Program-made: the position numbers and the translations under genes
Shown: piece after piece, positions 24,509 to 33,349 of the stretch
Position numbering within the stretch: position 1 is the first letter of the stretch
How the letters are laid out: every line of letters starts with the position of its first letter
Assembly: GCA_015061465.1 (NCBI GenBank)
Contig: SUWN01000006.1
Location: forward strand, 1 to 64,000
DNA length: 64,000 nt
Direction: 5' to 3'
From: Treponema bryantii
GTDB taxonomy: Bacteria; Spirochaetota; Spirochaetia; Treponematales; Treponemataceae
Notes under the pieces: model-generated
The model's input: the letters and a program-made list of their open reading frames with translations, nothing else
Told to the model about the DNA's origin: nothing
Database searches by the model: none

Positions 24509-25615
24509 TTAGATTTTTAAAATTCCGTTTTCTAAAATTATTTTTTTAGTTCCGTCCGAATATTCCAATTCGATAGTTGGGTCTTTTACAACGCCATCTA
24601 AATGAATCAAACTTGGAGCATCATTGTCGTAATTTTCGCCGATTGCAAAATGGCAAGTTCTAAACGCTTTTTCATCTTCAAGCATATTTCCTGTAATTCG
24701 TGCGGCAGGATTTAGACCAATTCCTAATTCACCAATGTTGCGCGCGTTCTTTTTGTAAACAATTCCCATGCCTTCAGGAAGTTTTTTTTCTTTTTCCATA
24801 AGAATTGCTTTATTTTCTGCGTCCGTAATTGTTTTTAATAAACGTTTTGCTTCTGCGTCTCCTGTGATTTCAGAAACAAATCCTTTTTCTACTTTACAAA
24901 CAATTGGGGTTTTTATAATTGAATCTCCATCAGCAAAAGTCATAGAACCGTCAAAAACAATTACGCCTTCAGTTCCGTTTTCTTCTTGCGAAGGAATTAA
25001 TGGGCTTATAAAAACTTCACCAGCAGGAATGTTTCCTCCAGTTCCAGGTTTAGAAAAATCTCCGTCATCAAAAAGCAATTCTCTGTTTTTTATAGGAATT
25101 TTTACATCCGTTCCTGCAGGCGCAGTTACGTGAACAAAATTTGCGTTTGTAAAAAGTTCTTTTAATTTTTTACAACGGTCGCCAAGTTCTTTATAATCAA
25201 TGTTTGCAGTTCGTTCCATCATATCAACTGTAATTCCTGGAGTCCAAGCTGCGCGCATTGTCTTTTTACCATCAAGCAAATAGTCAAAAATGTGAGTGAA
25301 TTCTTGTCCATCGTCTGTCTTGTAAGGATTTGCTGTCGCTTCTGGGTCTTTTCCAAGTTTAATTTCTGAAATTGAAAAACAAACATCAGGATTGGTTTTT
25401 ATACTTGCCAAAACTTCTGGCATCGCATTATCAAATGAAGTTCTGTTTGGCTGAAAAATCAATACCGGAAAAGCACCTTTTTCTTCGCTTGCTGAATATA
25501 AATCTTGTGCAATTTGAGTTGTTGCAGGATTTGCAATTATTAAAACTCTTTCGTTTTTCTTTATTTTCATTACGTCTTCAACAACTACTTGAGCCGAAGT
25601 TCTTTCTTTTTTCAT
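24509..25615 (-). CDS. AmpS/M29-like aminopeptidase
   Basis: A 368-residue cytoplasmic protein resembling leucyl aminopeptidase/aminopeptidase T-related proteins. Seen are the N-terminal NERVLIIANPATTQIAQDLY region and the C-terminal metal-site segments GNIPAGEVFISP, ELGIGLNPAAR and CHFAIGENYDND, which supply Glu and His ligands like those of M29 enzymes. It would release N-terminal residues from peptides. It sits 10 bases after rsmG in the leftward direction, so co-transcription is likely. Confidence 0.75.
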   Translation of the reverse strand: MKKERTSAQVVVEDVMKIKKNERVLIIANPATTQIAQDLYSASEEKGAFPVLIFQPNRTSFDNAMPEVLASIKTNPDVCFSISEIKLGKDPEATANPYKTDDGQEFTHIFDYLLDGKKTMRAAWTPGITVDMMERTANIDYKELGDRCKKLKELFTNANFVHVTAPAGTDVKIPIKNRELLFDDGDFSKPGTGGNIPAGEVFISPLIPSQEENGTEGVIVFDGSMTFADGDSIIKTPIVCKVEKGFVSEITGDAEAKRLLKTITDAENKAILMEKEKKLPEGMGIVYKKNARNIGELGIGLNPAARITGNMLEDEKAFRTCHFAIGENYDNDAPSLIHLDGVVKDPTIELEYSDGTKKIILENGILKI

Positions 25616-25624
25616 ATTGTATTC

Positions 25625-26278
25625 CTATTTTTTCACTATTACTAAATTTCGTTCACTATCTTCCAAGCCGGGAACAAAAAGTTTTTCGACGTTGTATTCA
25701 GGAACAATTTTATTTATAGCGTCCATTTCTGTTTTTATATTTTCTGATTTTGCTTTATATGCCGCCAAAAATCCGCCTGTTTTTGTAAGAGAAAGAAGTG
25801 TTTTTATCATCTTTTCATCCAAAGGTCTAAACGCTCTAAAAACACTTATATCAAAACTTTCTGCAGGAACTTTTTCGGCTTCTTTGTTCCAAACAGTAAC
25901 ATTTTTTAGTCCCAAAATTGCCGCGCAGTTTTCCAAAAAAGCACAACGTTTTGCCATTCGTTCTACAAGAAAAAAGTTGAACTGAGGAAAAGCCGCCGCA
26001 AGAGGAATTCCTGGCAATCCGCCACCAGAACCAATGTCCGCAATTTTTACATCAGGCCCAATTTTTTCCGCAATTTTTTTGATGTTTTGAGCTGCTGATA
26101 ATGAATCCAAAATGTGTCTTGTAACAAGTTCATCGTGGTCGCTTGTGTTTGTCAAATTGTAGGCAGAATTAAAAAGAATTAGTTCTTTTATGTAAGATTC
26201 CATTTTTTGACATAAAGAAGGAATTTCTTTATCCAAAAATCCGAATTCTTTTAATCCATTTTGTAATAATTCGCTCAT
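25625..26278 (-). CDS. rsmG: 16S rRNA (guanine527-N7)-methyltransferase
   Basis: A 217-residue RsmG (GidB). The SAM-binding loop IADIGSGGGLPGIPLA is diagnostic, followed by FFLVERMAKRCAFLENC. It methylates N7 of G527 in 16S rRNA; its loss gives low-level streptomycin resistance in several bacteria. The start codon overlaps the stop of the upstream gene (TAATG), so they are translationally coupled. Confidence 0.95.
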   Translation of the reverse strand: MSELLQNGLKEFGFLDKEIPSLCQKMESYIKELILFNSAYNLTNTSDHDELVTRHILDSLSAAQNIKKIAEKIGPDVKIADIGSGGGLPGIPLAAAFPQFNFFLVERMAKRCAFLENCAAILGLKNVTVWNKEAEKVPAESFDISVFRAFRPLDEKMIKTLLSLTKTGGFLAAYKAKSENIKTEMDAINKIVPEYNVEKLFVPGLEDSERNLVIVKK

Positions 26279-27165
26279 TAGTTGTTTCCTTGTTGGTCAA
26301 TATCCAAAAGAATATCTATTTGAAAATCGTTGCTCAAATTATTAAAAACAATTAAATTTCCTGTTTTTGTGGCGGTTAGATTTTTCTTTTGCGAAAGTTG
26401 ATATAAATAAGATTCCGTGTTTTCTTTGTCTTGCATGATTGTCGGAATTACTTCGTATTTTACAGTTGAACCGTTATTTTTTTGAGTTTTGAATAAAAGA
26501 TAAATTGTTTCGTAATGATTTTTACCGTTTTTGTTTAATTTTCTGTCCGCTGTAAATAAAAAAGTTCCGTCTGGTTCTAACGTGCTTATAAAAACAGAGC
26601 CCAATGAATCTAAAAAGTTGTGATTTTTCAACTTGAATCGCAAAATGTTAGGATTTCTTGTTTTAAAAATCGCATTGTCAGACTGATGATTATCTAAATC
26701 GTGTTTTTGGCTTAAAGAAAGTTTTTTTTGTTCGGCTTTTAATTCTTGCAAACTTTTCAAAATTTCTTTTAATAAAACATCCGAAGTTTGTTTGTTACTT
26801 GTAGAATTTAACAACGATGATAAATCAGAAAATGAACCTGAATCATACAAAGATGTAATGTCATTTGAAGATAAAATATTATTTGATTTTATAAATTCCG
26901 AAAGAAACTCGTTTGTTGGAGTTCCGTCTGTTAAAATTGTTTCGTTGTTTGTTTCTGTGCTTTCAGTTTTATTTTTTTCAGTTGTTTTTTTTGTAGTAGG
27001 CGAGTAGGGAATAGAAGGTCTGTAAAATGAGCCGCCTAATTCTGGTGCCGAAATTTCTGGCATTTCAGGCATTGCTGGCATTTGAACAGATTGAGCGCCA
27101 ATCAAACTACAAAAAAGAGAAAAAAATCCAGCTACAAAAAACGATTTTTTATTACAAACTGGCAA
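26278..27165 (-). CDS. Exported hypothetical protein with Met/Pro-rich N terminus
   Basis: A 295-residue protein with signal peptide (cleavage near IGA-Q) followed by a short Met-Pro-Glu repeat (MPAMPEMPEISAPELGG). The middle is Ser/Thr/Asn-rich and low complexity with a helical segment (LLKEILKSLQELKAEQKKLS). The last 120 residues look all-beta (FTADRKLNKNGKNHYETIYL). No known family recognised. It overlaps the upstream HEXXH gene by 14 bases and rsmG at its end, so it belongs to that operon. Confidence 0.7.
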   Translation of the reverse strand: MPVCNKKSFFVAGFFSLFCSLIGAQSVQMPAMPEMPEISAPELGGSFYRPSIPYSPTTKKTTEKNKTESTETNNETILTDGTPTNEFLSEFIKSNNILSSNDITSLYDSGSFSDLSSLLNSTSNKQTSDVLLKEILKSLQELKAEQKKLSLSQKHDLDNHQSDNAIFKTRNPNILRFKLKNHNFLDSLGSVFISTLEPDGTFLFTADRKLNKNGKNHYETIYLLFKTQKNNGSTVKYEVIPTIMQDKENTESYLYQLSQKKNLTATKTGNLIVFNNLSNDFQIDILLDIDQQGNN

Positions 27166-27967
27166 GACTTTCCTCCACTATTTCAAGGCGTTGGGTTAAT
27201 TGTGAAATTGTTCTTTCCAATCTAGTTTTTTCTTTTTCAAGTTTTGTTTTTTTATCGTCTTGTTTTGCACTTTGTGATTTTTGTTTCATTAATTCACGCA
27301 CAGAACTTGGACTTTTGTTTCCTTCCAAAAATTCTTGTTCAACTTCGGCTCTTTGGTCTGGCTTTTTAACTGAAGCAACAACTTTCATATTTTCAAAACC
27401 AATCGCAGGGTTTACAGGAACAGCGCCAACTTTTCTAATATCTTTTTCTGCGTTACGAGGTAAACACAAAACTCGGTCAATGTAATCTTCATAACGAATG
27501 TCGGCTTCTTTACATAATTCCCATGCTTTTGCAAGTTTTTTGCCAAATTCCTGCATGAGTTCGCCGTTTTTTTCCAAATAATTTTTCTTAATATCTTCAG
27601 TTAATTCTTTTAATTCTGGTGAATCTTGCCAACCAATTCTGTAATAACCTTTTTCTTCTGCGATAGAAAGCAAATTGCCAAATTTTGCCCAAAATTCCTG
27701 TGTATGAACTTTACAACCGCCCATCGCAGCCGCAGGATTTAGTTCTTGTTTTTCAATTGTCACAAGATGATGTGTGTATTCGTGAATTGCAGTATAAATT
27801 AATTGATTTTCTGATTTAAAATTTGCGTTGTGCAAAAAAATCTCATGTGTGTCTGGTTTATAAAATCCATTTACACGTTTGCTTTCTTTGCCTGTTTGAA
27901 TTACAGAAAAATCTATACTCGATTCTTGTATGTCCAAAAGCATTGTTTTTATTTTTTCGTTATCCAT
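27152..27967 (-). CDS. HEXXH-motif putative metallopeptidase with C-terminal coiled coil
   Basis: A 271-residue cytoplasmic protein. TAIHEYTHHLV contains a zinc-binding HEXXH, with a preceding GFYKPDTHEIFLHN strand like that of SprT/ImmA-type proteins, and a possible third ligand further on. The last 35 residues are a heptad-rich coiled coil (LEKEKTRLERTISQLTQRLE). Substrate unknown. The gene is between rsmE and the exported hypothetical; it overlaps the latter by 14 bases. Confidence 0.72.
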   Translation of the reverse strand: MDNEKIKTMLLDIQESSIDFSVIQTGKESKRVNGFYKPDTHEIFLHNANFKSENQLIYTAIHEYTHHLVTIEKQELNPAAAMGGCKVHTQEFWAKFGNLLSIAEEKGYYRIGWQDSPELKELTEDIKKNYLEKNGELMQEFGKKLAKAWELCKEADIRYEDYIDRVLCLPRNAEKDIRKVGAVPVNPAIGFENMKVVASVKKPDQRAEVEQEFLEGNKSPSSVRELMKQKSQSAKQDDKKTKLEKEKTRLERTISQLTQRLEIVEESLASL

Positions 27968-27985
27968 TTTTTTTGCGTCCTTTTT

Positions 27986-28714
27986 TTATGAATGAATTAT
28001 TAACGCTCCGGCAACTGTGGCGGCGGTTTCAGTTCTCATGATTCTTTCTCCCATTCCACTTCTGATGTAGCCAAAACTTTCCAAAAGATTTCTTTCTTTA
28101 TCTGTCCAGCCACGTTCACTTCCGATGGCAGCAACAACAGATGAAATATTATCATTTTTTTTATTTTTAAGCACGTTGTTTAACGAATCCGTTGGATTTA
28201 TATTGTCCAAAGCAATTTTTAATGAAGATGAATTGTCTGCTTCTAAAAAATCCAAACATTCTTTTAGCGTTTGATGAAGAAATAATTCTGGAACGTGTGT
28301 ACTTCCGGCTTGAACAGTTCCGTCCAAAAGCATTTTATAAGCGTTCCCTTTTTCTACCAAAGTTGATTTCATGTATGATTTTTCGCCTAATTCAGTTCCT
28401 GTAAGATGAACTTCGCAAATTCCTAGCGCTGCAATATCACGTAATAATCTTTTTAATTGAATTGGGCGCGGAAATCCAATAATCATTTTTACAGGATTTA
28501 GAGGTTTTCCATCACTTGTTGCTTTAAATGAAAAATAGATTTTTTCAGAATCAATCTTTGTAATTGTAGCAATTCCAGCTTTTTCGCCGATTACGCCGGC
28601 TGTAAATGTGTCACCTTCTTTTTTGTGAAGAATTTTTATTAAATGAGTTGCACGCTCATCAGATAACAAAAGAGGCGAATCTATTTCTTGAGAAGTAAAA
28701 AGACAAATATTCAT
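27986..28714 (-). CDS. rsmE: 16S rRNA (uracil1498-N3)-methyltransferase
   Basis: A 242-residue RsmE of the SPOUT class. The C-terminal knot is clear: AAIGSERGWTDKERNLLES, then RSGMGERIMRTETAATVA. The N-terminal PUA-like RNA-binding domain contains DERATHLIKILHKKEGD. It methylates U1498 of 16S rRNA. Three bases separate it from the TPR-Mrr gene upstream. Confidence 0.95.
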   Translation of the reverse strand: MNICLFTSQEIDSPLLLSDERATHLIKILHKKEGDTFTAGVIGEKAGIATITKIDSEKIYFSFKATSDGKPLNPVKMIIGFPRPIQLKRLLRDIAALGICEVHLTGTELGEKSYMKSTLVEKGNAYKMLLDGTVQAGSTHVPELFLHQTLKECLDFLEADNSSSLKIALDNINPTDSLNNVLKNKKNDNISSVVAAIGSERGWTDKERNLLESFGYIRSGMGERIMRTETAATVAGALIIHS

Positions 28715-28717
28715 TTT

Positions 28718-30073
28718 TTACGAGAACATATTAATTTTCTTTAAGATTTTAGACAACTGGTCTTTTTCAATTAAATCGATAGGTCGTCCTTCTGCATGTT
28801 TGTGCGCACTTTCTGAGAATGAACCCATTGTTACACAAAAACCTGCATCACATCTTAAATCGCGCATTTTTGAGTGGAATTCTCTAACAGGCATATCACC
28901 AATAACAGTTTGAGACCTATAAAATCTAAAGATTTCTTTTGTGTCCCATTTTTGATTTTCTATTGAACAAATAATTTCTACGTGACCAGAATCAACAGAA
29001 ACGTCTTCTACTTTTACAAATGAGTTGTCGTAGAATGTAGAAATGAATTTTCGACAAAGTGCAACAAAATCACTTGTTCCTGACATCAAATATGTCTGAA
29101 GATTTTTGTTTTTATTCAATTCCTGATATCTTGCAACAAGAGTATCAACATCTTTGTAGCCAGCGTGTGAAAGTTGAATTTGTTTGAGCAAATCCAATCC
29201 TTTTTGAATATCATTCAACGCAATATAAGAACTTGCACATCTGTATTTGATTTGTGTTAAAATCTGGTCAGGAACATTTTGAAGTTTTAATGCAATGGAA
29301 TAATCTTGAATTGCAGCCTGAAAATTCTTTTGGCGTTCATGCATTTTTCCGGCTTCCAAACAAGATTGTGCACCAAATTGTGGGTCTGGTCGAAGGTGAA
29401 CGAATATTTTTAGTGCTTTATCGTTTATATTACATTCAGATAAAGAAATAGCCATGTAGAATAGTAATTCTTTATTTTCAGGATGTTCGTCCAAAACTTT
29501 TTTTAAGTAAGGAAGTGCATCTTTGTATTTTTTAGATTTGTAATAAGATAATGCCAAAAATTCATTTGGTTCAGAATTTTCAGGAGCAATTAATTTGCTT
29601 TTTCTAAAACAATAAATTGCTTTTTCGTAAATTCCTTTTTTGTAAAAAGCTTTTCCTAAATAAAAGTTTGCATCAAAAACTTCAGGTTCTTTTTTTACAG
29701 AAAGCAACAGATAATTTACAGCGTCTTCTAGTTTTTCTAAATTGTATGCCGAAATTCCTAAACATAGAGCAGCTTTAGCAATATTGATTTCTACGTGAGC
29801 CGCTGAAATATCGTATAAAGTCTTGTAGATTTTATATGATTCTTCCCAGTTTTGGTCACTAAAATAAAGTTCACCTAAAGTTTCGAGAGATTGCACGTTA
29901 TGAGGATCGTGAGCAAGTTTTTTTTCTAATTCTTTGATGACTGCGTTTTTTCCCTTTTTTTGAATAGTTGTATTTACTTTGTTACGTTTCTCTTTTGAAG
30001 AACCTTTTACAAACATCAGAATTACAACTAAAAGTGCTGCAATAATAATCGCAATAAGAATAGGAATTAACAT
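28718..30073 (-). CDS. Membrane-anchored TPR protein with degenerate Mrr-like nuclease domain
   Basis: A 451-residue protein: one N-terminal membrane helix (about 2-22), a basic linker, TPR repeats (about 45-310; FYLGKAFYKKGIYEKAIYCF and similar) and a C-terminal domain (about 335-450) resembling Mrr-type restriction endonuclease domains. The late Mrr pattern is retained: MPVREFHSKMRDLRCDAGF, VTMGSFSESAHKHAEGRPID, LIEKDQLSKIL. The expected catalytic Asp and Gln-x-Lys are replaced (EIFRFYRS), so cleavage is doubtful. The domain would face the cytoplasm. GAGGA precedes the ATG. Confidence 0.78.
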   Translation of the reverse strand: MLIPILIAIIIAALLVVILMFVKGSSKEKRNKVNTTIQKKGKNAVIKELEKKLAHDPHNVQSLETLGELYFSDQNWEESYKIYKTLYDISAAHVEINIAKAALCLGISAYNLEKLEDAVNYLLLSVKKEPEVFDANFYLGKAFYKKGIYEKAIYCFRKSKLIAPENSEPNEFLALSYYKSKKYKDALPYLKKVLDEHPENKELLFYMAISLSECNINDKALKIFVHLRPDPQFGAQSCLEAGKMHERQKNFQAAIQDYSIALKLQNVPDQILTQIKYRCASSYIALNDIQKGLDLLKQIQLSHAGYKDVDTLVARYQELNKNKNLQTYLMSGTSDFVALCRKFISTFYDNSFVKVEDVSVDSGHVEIICSIENQKWDTKEIFRFYRSQTVIGDMPVREFHSKMRDLRCDAGFCVTMGSFSESAHKHAEGRPIDLIEKDQLSKILKKINMFS

Positions 30074-30111
30074 TGTCTACGTCCTCATAAAATTTTTAAA
30101 ACAATTATGCT

Positions 30112-31281
30112 TTATTTTCGACAAGATTTAACAAATTCTGCAATGTTTTCCATTGCTGTTTTAATTTTGTTAATGTCTGTAGCATAACAACAACGAATAA
30201 ATCCTTCGCCTGCTTCTCCAAAAGCAGAACCCGGAACAACAGCTACTTTATATTTTTCTATGAGTTGAGTTGCAAAATCATCACTTGATAATCCTGTAGA
30301 ACGAATATCAGGGAACATATAGAATGCGCCTTGTGGTTCAACAACAGGAAGTCCCATATCATTAAATGCTTTGTACATAAGATTGCGACGTTGGCGATAA
30401 CTTACACGCATTTTTTCAACTTCTGACCAACCGTTTCTTAAACCTTCGATAGCACCGTATTGGCTAAAAATTGGAGCACAAATTATGTTGTACTGATGAA
30501 GTTTGTGAAGTTCACTTACCAATTCCTTTGGTGCTGCCAAAAATCCAATTCGCCAACCTGTCATAGCAAAAGCTTTTGAAAATCCATTTAACACAATTGT
30601 GTAATCTTTCATTCCAGGGAAACTTCCAATAGAAACGTGTTCGTTATCGTCGTAAACAAGTTCACAGTAGATTTCATCACTAATACACCAAATTTGATGT
30701 TTTTTTACAAGTTCAGCAATTTTTTCTAATTCGTCAGCTGGACACATTCTTCCAGTAGGATTGCTTGGTGAACAAAGCATAATTGCTTTTGTTTTTGGTG
30801 TAATTACTTTTTCAAGTTCTTCTGCGGTAGGATAAAATCCAGTTTTGCTTGTATCAAAGTGAATTACTTTTGCATCACAAAGAGTTGTTAATGGCTGATA
30901 AGAAACATAGCAAGGTTCACAAATGATTAATTCATCACCAGGATTTAGAATTGTTCTTAAAACAGCATCAACACCTTCTGAAGCACCAACTGTAACTAAA
31001 ATTTCGTTTGTTGGATTATAATCAAGATTGTATTTTGTAAGATATTTTGCAATTTCTTCTCTTAATTCTAACAATCCCCAGTTTGAAGTGTAAGAAGTGT
31101 GACCTTTTTCTAAGTGATAAAAAGCTTCTTCTCTAATTGTCCAAGGTGTAGAAAAATCAGGTTCTCCAACACCAAGTGAAATTATATCATCATGCCCAAT
31201 ACACAAATCAAAAAATTTACGAATTGGTGATGGTTGTGTTTGCAACATCTTTTCTGAAAATCTATCTTTTCTTGTATTCAT
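30112..31281 (-). CDS. PLP-dependent class I/II aminotransferase
   Basis: A 389-residue fold-type I aminotransferase. GVGEPDFSTPWTIREEA, the cofactor Asn/Asp/Tyr residues (SPSNPTGRM, WCISDEIYCELVY), the Schiff-base Lys in LNGFSKAFAMTGWRIGF and the C-terminal Arg in EGFIRCCYAT are present. Aromatic, aspartate or alanine amino groups could be the substrate. It starts directly at the end of the Lrp gene, which carries its Shine-Dalgarno, so the regulator probably controls or senses the amino acid involved. Confidence 0.92.
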   Translation of the reverse strand: MNTRKDRFSEKMLQTQPSPIRKFFDLCIGHDDIISLGVGEPDFSTPWTIREEAFYHLEKGHTSYTSNWGLLELREEIAKYLTKYNLDYNPTNEILVTVGASEGVDAVLRTILNPGDELIICEPCYVSYQPLTTLCDAKVIHFDTSKTGFYPTAEELEKVITPKTKAIMLCSPSNPTGRMCPADELEKIAELVKKHQIWCISDEIYCELVYDDNEHVSIGSFPGMKDYTIVLNGFSKAFAMTGWRIGFLAAPKELVSELHKLHQYNIICAPIFSQYGAIEGLRNGWSEVEKMRVSYRQRRNLMYKAFNDMGLPVVEPQGAFYMFPDIRSTGLSSDDFATQLIEKYKVAVVPGSAFGEAGEGFIRCCYATDINKIKTAMENIAEFVKSCRK

Positions 31282-31767
31282 TTATGCGGTTACTCCTTCG
31301 CGATTATCTCTTTCATCTTCGACATATACAATGTCATTTTCTTTGTAAGTTTTTAATACAAAGTTTGTTTTTGTAGAACGAACTCCTTCCAAAGTGGAAA
31401 GTTTTTGAGAAACGAATAACGCGACTTCTTGCAATGATTCACCTTCAATCATTACTTTTAAATCATAACCTCCACTCATTAAATACAAAGAACGTACTTG
31501 TGGAAATCTATAAATTTTATCAGCTAATGCATCAAATCCATGTTCACGTTCAGGTGTTACTTGGAGTTGGATTTCTGCACATACTTTTTCTTTTACATCT
31601 ACTTCTTTTGCAGGATTTACAATAGCTGTATATTTTAGAATTACACCATCCGCTTCTAATTTCGCGATAATCGCGGCGACTTCTTCAGTAGTTCTTTTTG
31701 TCATAGCGGCGATGTCTTGTGGGGAAAGACGAGCATTTTGTTTAAGTAAATCAAGAATTTCTTCCAT
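31282..31767 (-). CDS. Lrp/AsnC family transcriptional regulator
   Basis: A 161-residue regulator: N-terminal winged helix (LSPQDIAAMTKRTTEEVAAI) and C-terminal RAM ligand-binding domain (VRSLYLMSGGYDLKVMIEG). It is abutted by the aminotransferase gene, with a GGAGG site 10 bases before its own ATG. It probably responds to an amino acid and regulates its operon. Confidence 0.9.
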   Translation of the reverse strand: MEEILDLLKQNARLSPQDIAAMTKRTTEEVAAIIAKLEADGVILKYTAIVNPAKEVDVKEKVCAEIQLQVTPEREHGFDALADKIYRFPQVRSLYLMSGGYDLKVMIEGESLQEVALFVSQKLSTLEGVRSTKTNFVLKTYKENDIVYVEDERDNREGVTA

Positions 31768-31912
31768 AAAAATAATCCTCCAAAATATAGAACAATTTTA
31801 ATATGTTTTGATTGCTATATCAACCATATTATAGAATAAATTGCATATTCAATAAAAATAAAAAATCAGTTATAAAAGAATTTAATATATCAAAGTTAGG
31901 AGGTGAACTAAA

Positions 31913-33148
31913 TTGATTTTAAGTTGGTCTGTTTATGCTTTATTAATCGTTTTAATTCTTTTTGGATGCAAATTTGCGTGGCGAAAAAATGAATTTAATG
32001 ATGATTTTTTAAGTTTGGATGTTACAAAAAGTTTACGAGGATTAGCCGCAATCGGTGTAATTTTGCATCATATTTCACAAGAAAGTGCTTTTCAAAAAGT
32101 AAAAGAATTAAGTCCTTTTGTAAACGCAGGATTTTATTTTGTTGCAATCTTTTTCTTTTGTTCAGGATTTGGATTAATCAAAAGTTTAAAAACAAAAGAA
32201 AACTATTTGGATGGATTCCTTAAAAAACGTGTGTTAAAAACAATTGTAATTCCTTTTTATGTTTGTGTCTTGCTTTACGGAATTTACAAATTGATTATGG
32301 GCGTAAAAATGCCTTTGGCTCATTGGATTACAAATCTTTTAGGCTTAACTTTAATGAATGATTACGCTTGGTATCCAATTGTTTTGACAATTTTGTATGT
32401 AGCATTTTATTTTATTTTCAAATATGTAAAAAATCGAAAATTGTGTTTTGTATTAATGTTTTTAGTGATTTTTGCACAAGGTGTTTTCTTTGCTTTTAAC
32501 GGACATTTTGCTTGGTGGGCAGGAAAATCAAATTGGTGGATGCAACCAAATGGTTGGGCAAATGCAAAATGGTGGATGCATCAAAAAATAATTTGGTTCT
32601 TCGGTGAGTGGTGGGTAAATTCATCAATTGCTTTTTTTATTGGAATGATTTACGCAAATTTTGAAGAAAAAATTGTAGCTTGGTTCAAAAAATGTTATTG
32701 GATAAAACTTGTAGCTCTTTTAGCTTTGTGGTTGATTTTCAACTTTGTTTCTGGAATGGCACAATGGAAACTTGGTTATTGGTCTGAATATAGCGGAAAA
32801 GGTCCTGGAATTTTAAACAAATTTGTTTGTTATTTGTCGCAATTACCACAAGTCACATTCTTTGTTTTGTTTTCTTTTACAATAATGATGAAATTTTACA
32901 GTGTGAATCCAATTACAAAATTCTTTGGAAACCTTTCTTACGAAACTTACATGATGAATTTAATCGCAATAGAAGTGTTCAGATTCTTGATTTATTCAAA
33001 CAATTCTACAGGAGGATGGCCAGTTCCAATCTACAAAACGGGCAATTATAACCTTGCAATTTACGCGGGCGCGGTTTTAGCTTCATCAATTTTACTTGGG
33101 ATTGTTTATAAATATCTAAATAAACTGTCAACAAAGTGGATAAAGTAA
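31913..33148 (+). CDS. Acyltransferase family 3 membrane protein
   Basis: A 411-residue polytopic protein starting at TTG, justified by TAGGAGGTGA just upstream. The N-terminal KSLRGLAAIGVILHHISQ with the Arg/His pair is the Acyl_transf_3 signature; about ten membrane helices follow, with a Trp-rich loop (about 195-240). Relatives O-acylate surface polysaccharides, peptidoglycan or lipids. It is divergent from lrp and followed by a terminator. Confidence 0.88.
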   Translation: MILSWSVYALLIVLILFGCKFAWRKNEFNDDFLSLDVTKSLRGLAAIGVILHHISQESAFQKVKELSPFVNAGFYFVAIFFFCSGFGLIKSLKTKENYLDGFLKKRVLKTIVIPFYVCVLLYGIYKLIMGVKMPLAHWITNLLGLTLMNDYAWYPIVLTILYVAFYFIFKYVKNRKLCFVLMFLVIFAQGVFFAFNGHFAWWAGKSNWWMQPNGWANAKWWMHQKIIWFFGEWWVNSSIAFFIGMIYANFEEKIVAWFKKCYWIKLVALLALWLIFNFVSGMAQWKLGYWSEYSGKGPGILNKFVCYLSQLPQVTFFVLFSFTIMMKFYSVNPITKFFGNLSYETYMMNLIAIEVFRFLIYSNNSTGGWPVPIYKTGNYNLAIYAGAVLASSILLGIVYKYLNKLSTKWIK

Positions 33149-33200
33149 AACGATTAACATAAAAATAAAGAAAACGTTTTCGTAAAATTTGTTAAAACGC

Positions 33201-33224
33201 ATAGGGGAAATCCCCTATTTTTAT
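33201..33224 (+). terminator. Intrinsic terminator after the acyltransferase gene
   Basis: ATAGGGGA/TCCCCTAT stem around a very short A-rich loop, followed by TTTTTAT. Confidence 0.75.
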
Positions 33225-33244
33225 ACAAAAAAACACGATTTTTT

Positions 33245-33272
33245 TTGCATAAAAATAAAAATCAAATATAAT
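33245..33272 (+). promoter_or_regulatory. Promoter of the sugar ABC operon
   Basis: TTGCAT (33245-33250), 16 bases and TATAAT (33267-33272). The expected start near 33279 is at the first of two inverted repeats. Confidence 0.6.
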
Positions 33273-33280
33273 AAAATGTA

Positions 33281-33318
33281 GTCATTAAAAATGACTAAAA
33301 AGTCAATGAATTTTGACT
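33281..33318. promoter_or_regulatory. Two tandem TGACT-type inverted repeats in the 5' leader
   Basis: GTCATTAAAAATGAC (33281-33295) and AGTCAATGAATTTTGACT (33301-33318) share the GTCA half-site and lie 3' of the -10 box. They could be a repressor operator at +1 or leader hairpins. The regulator is not encoded nearby. Confidence 0.5.
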
Positions 33319-33349
33319 AAAAAAAACTATTTACAAAAAGAGGAAGACA

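Noticed and set aside
31768-31912. tRNA or riboswitch in the divergent gap, and in other gaps such as 54902-55114
   Set aside because: I found no cloverleaf, T-loop sequence or recognised riboswitch core in any intergenic gap; only promoters and terminators fit.
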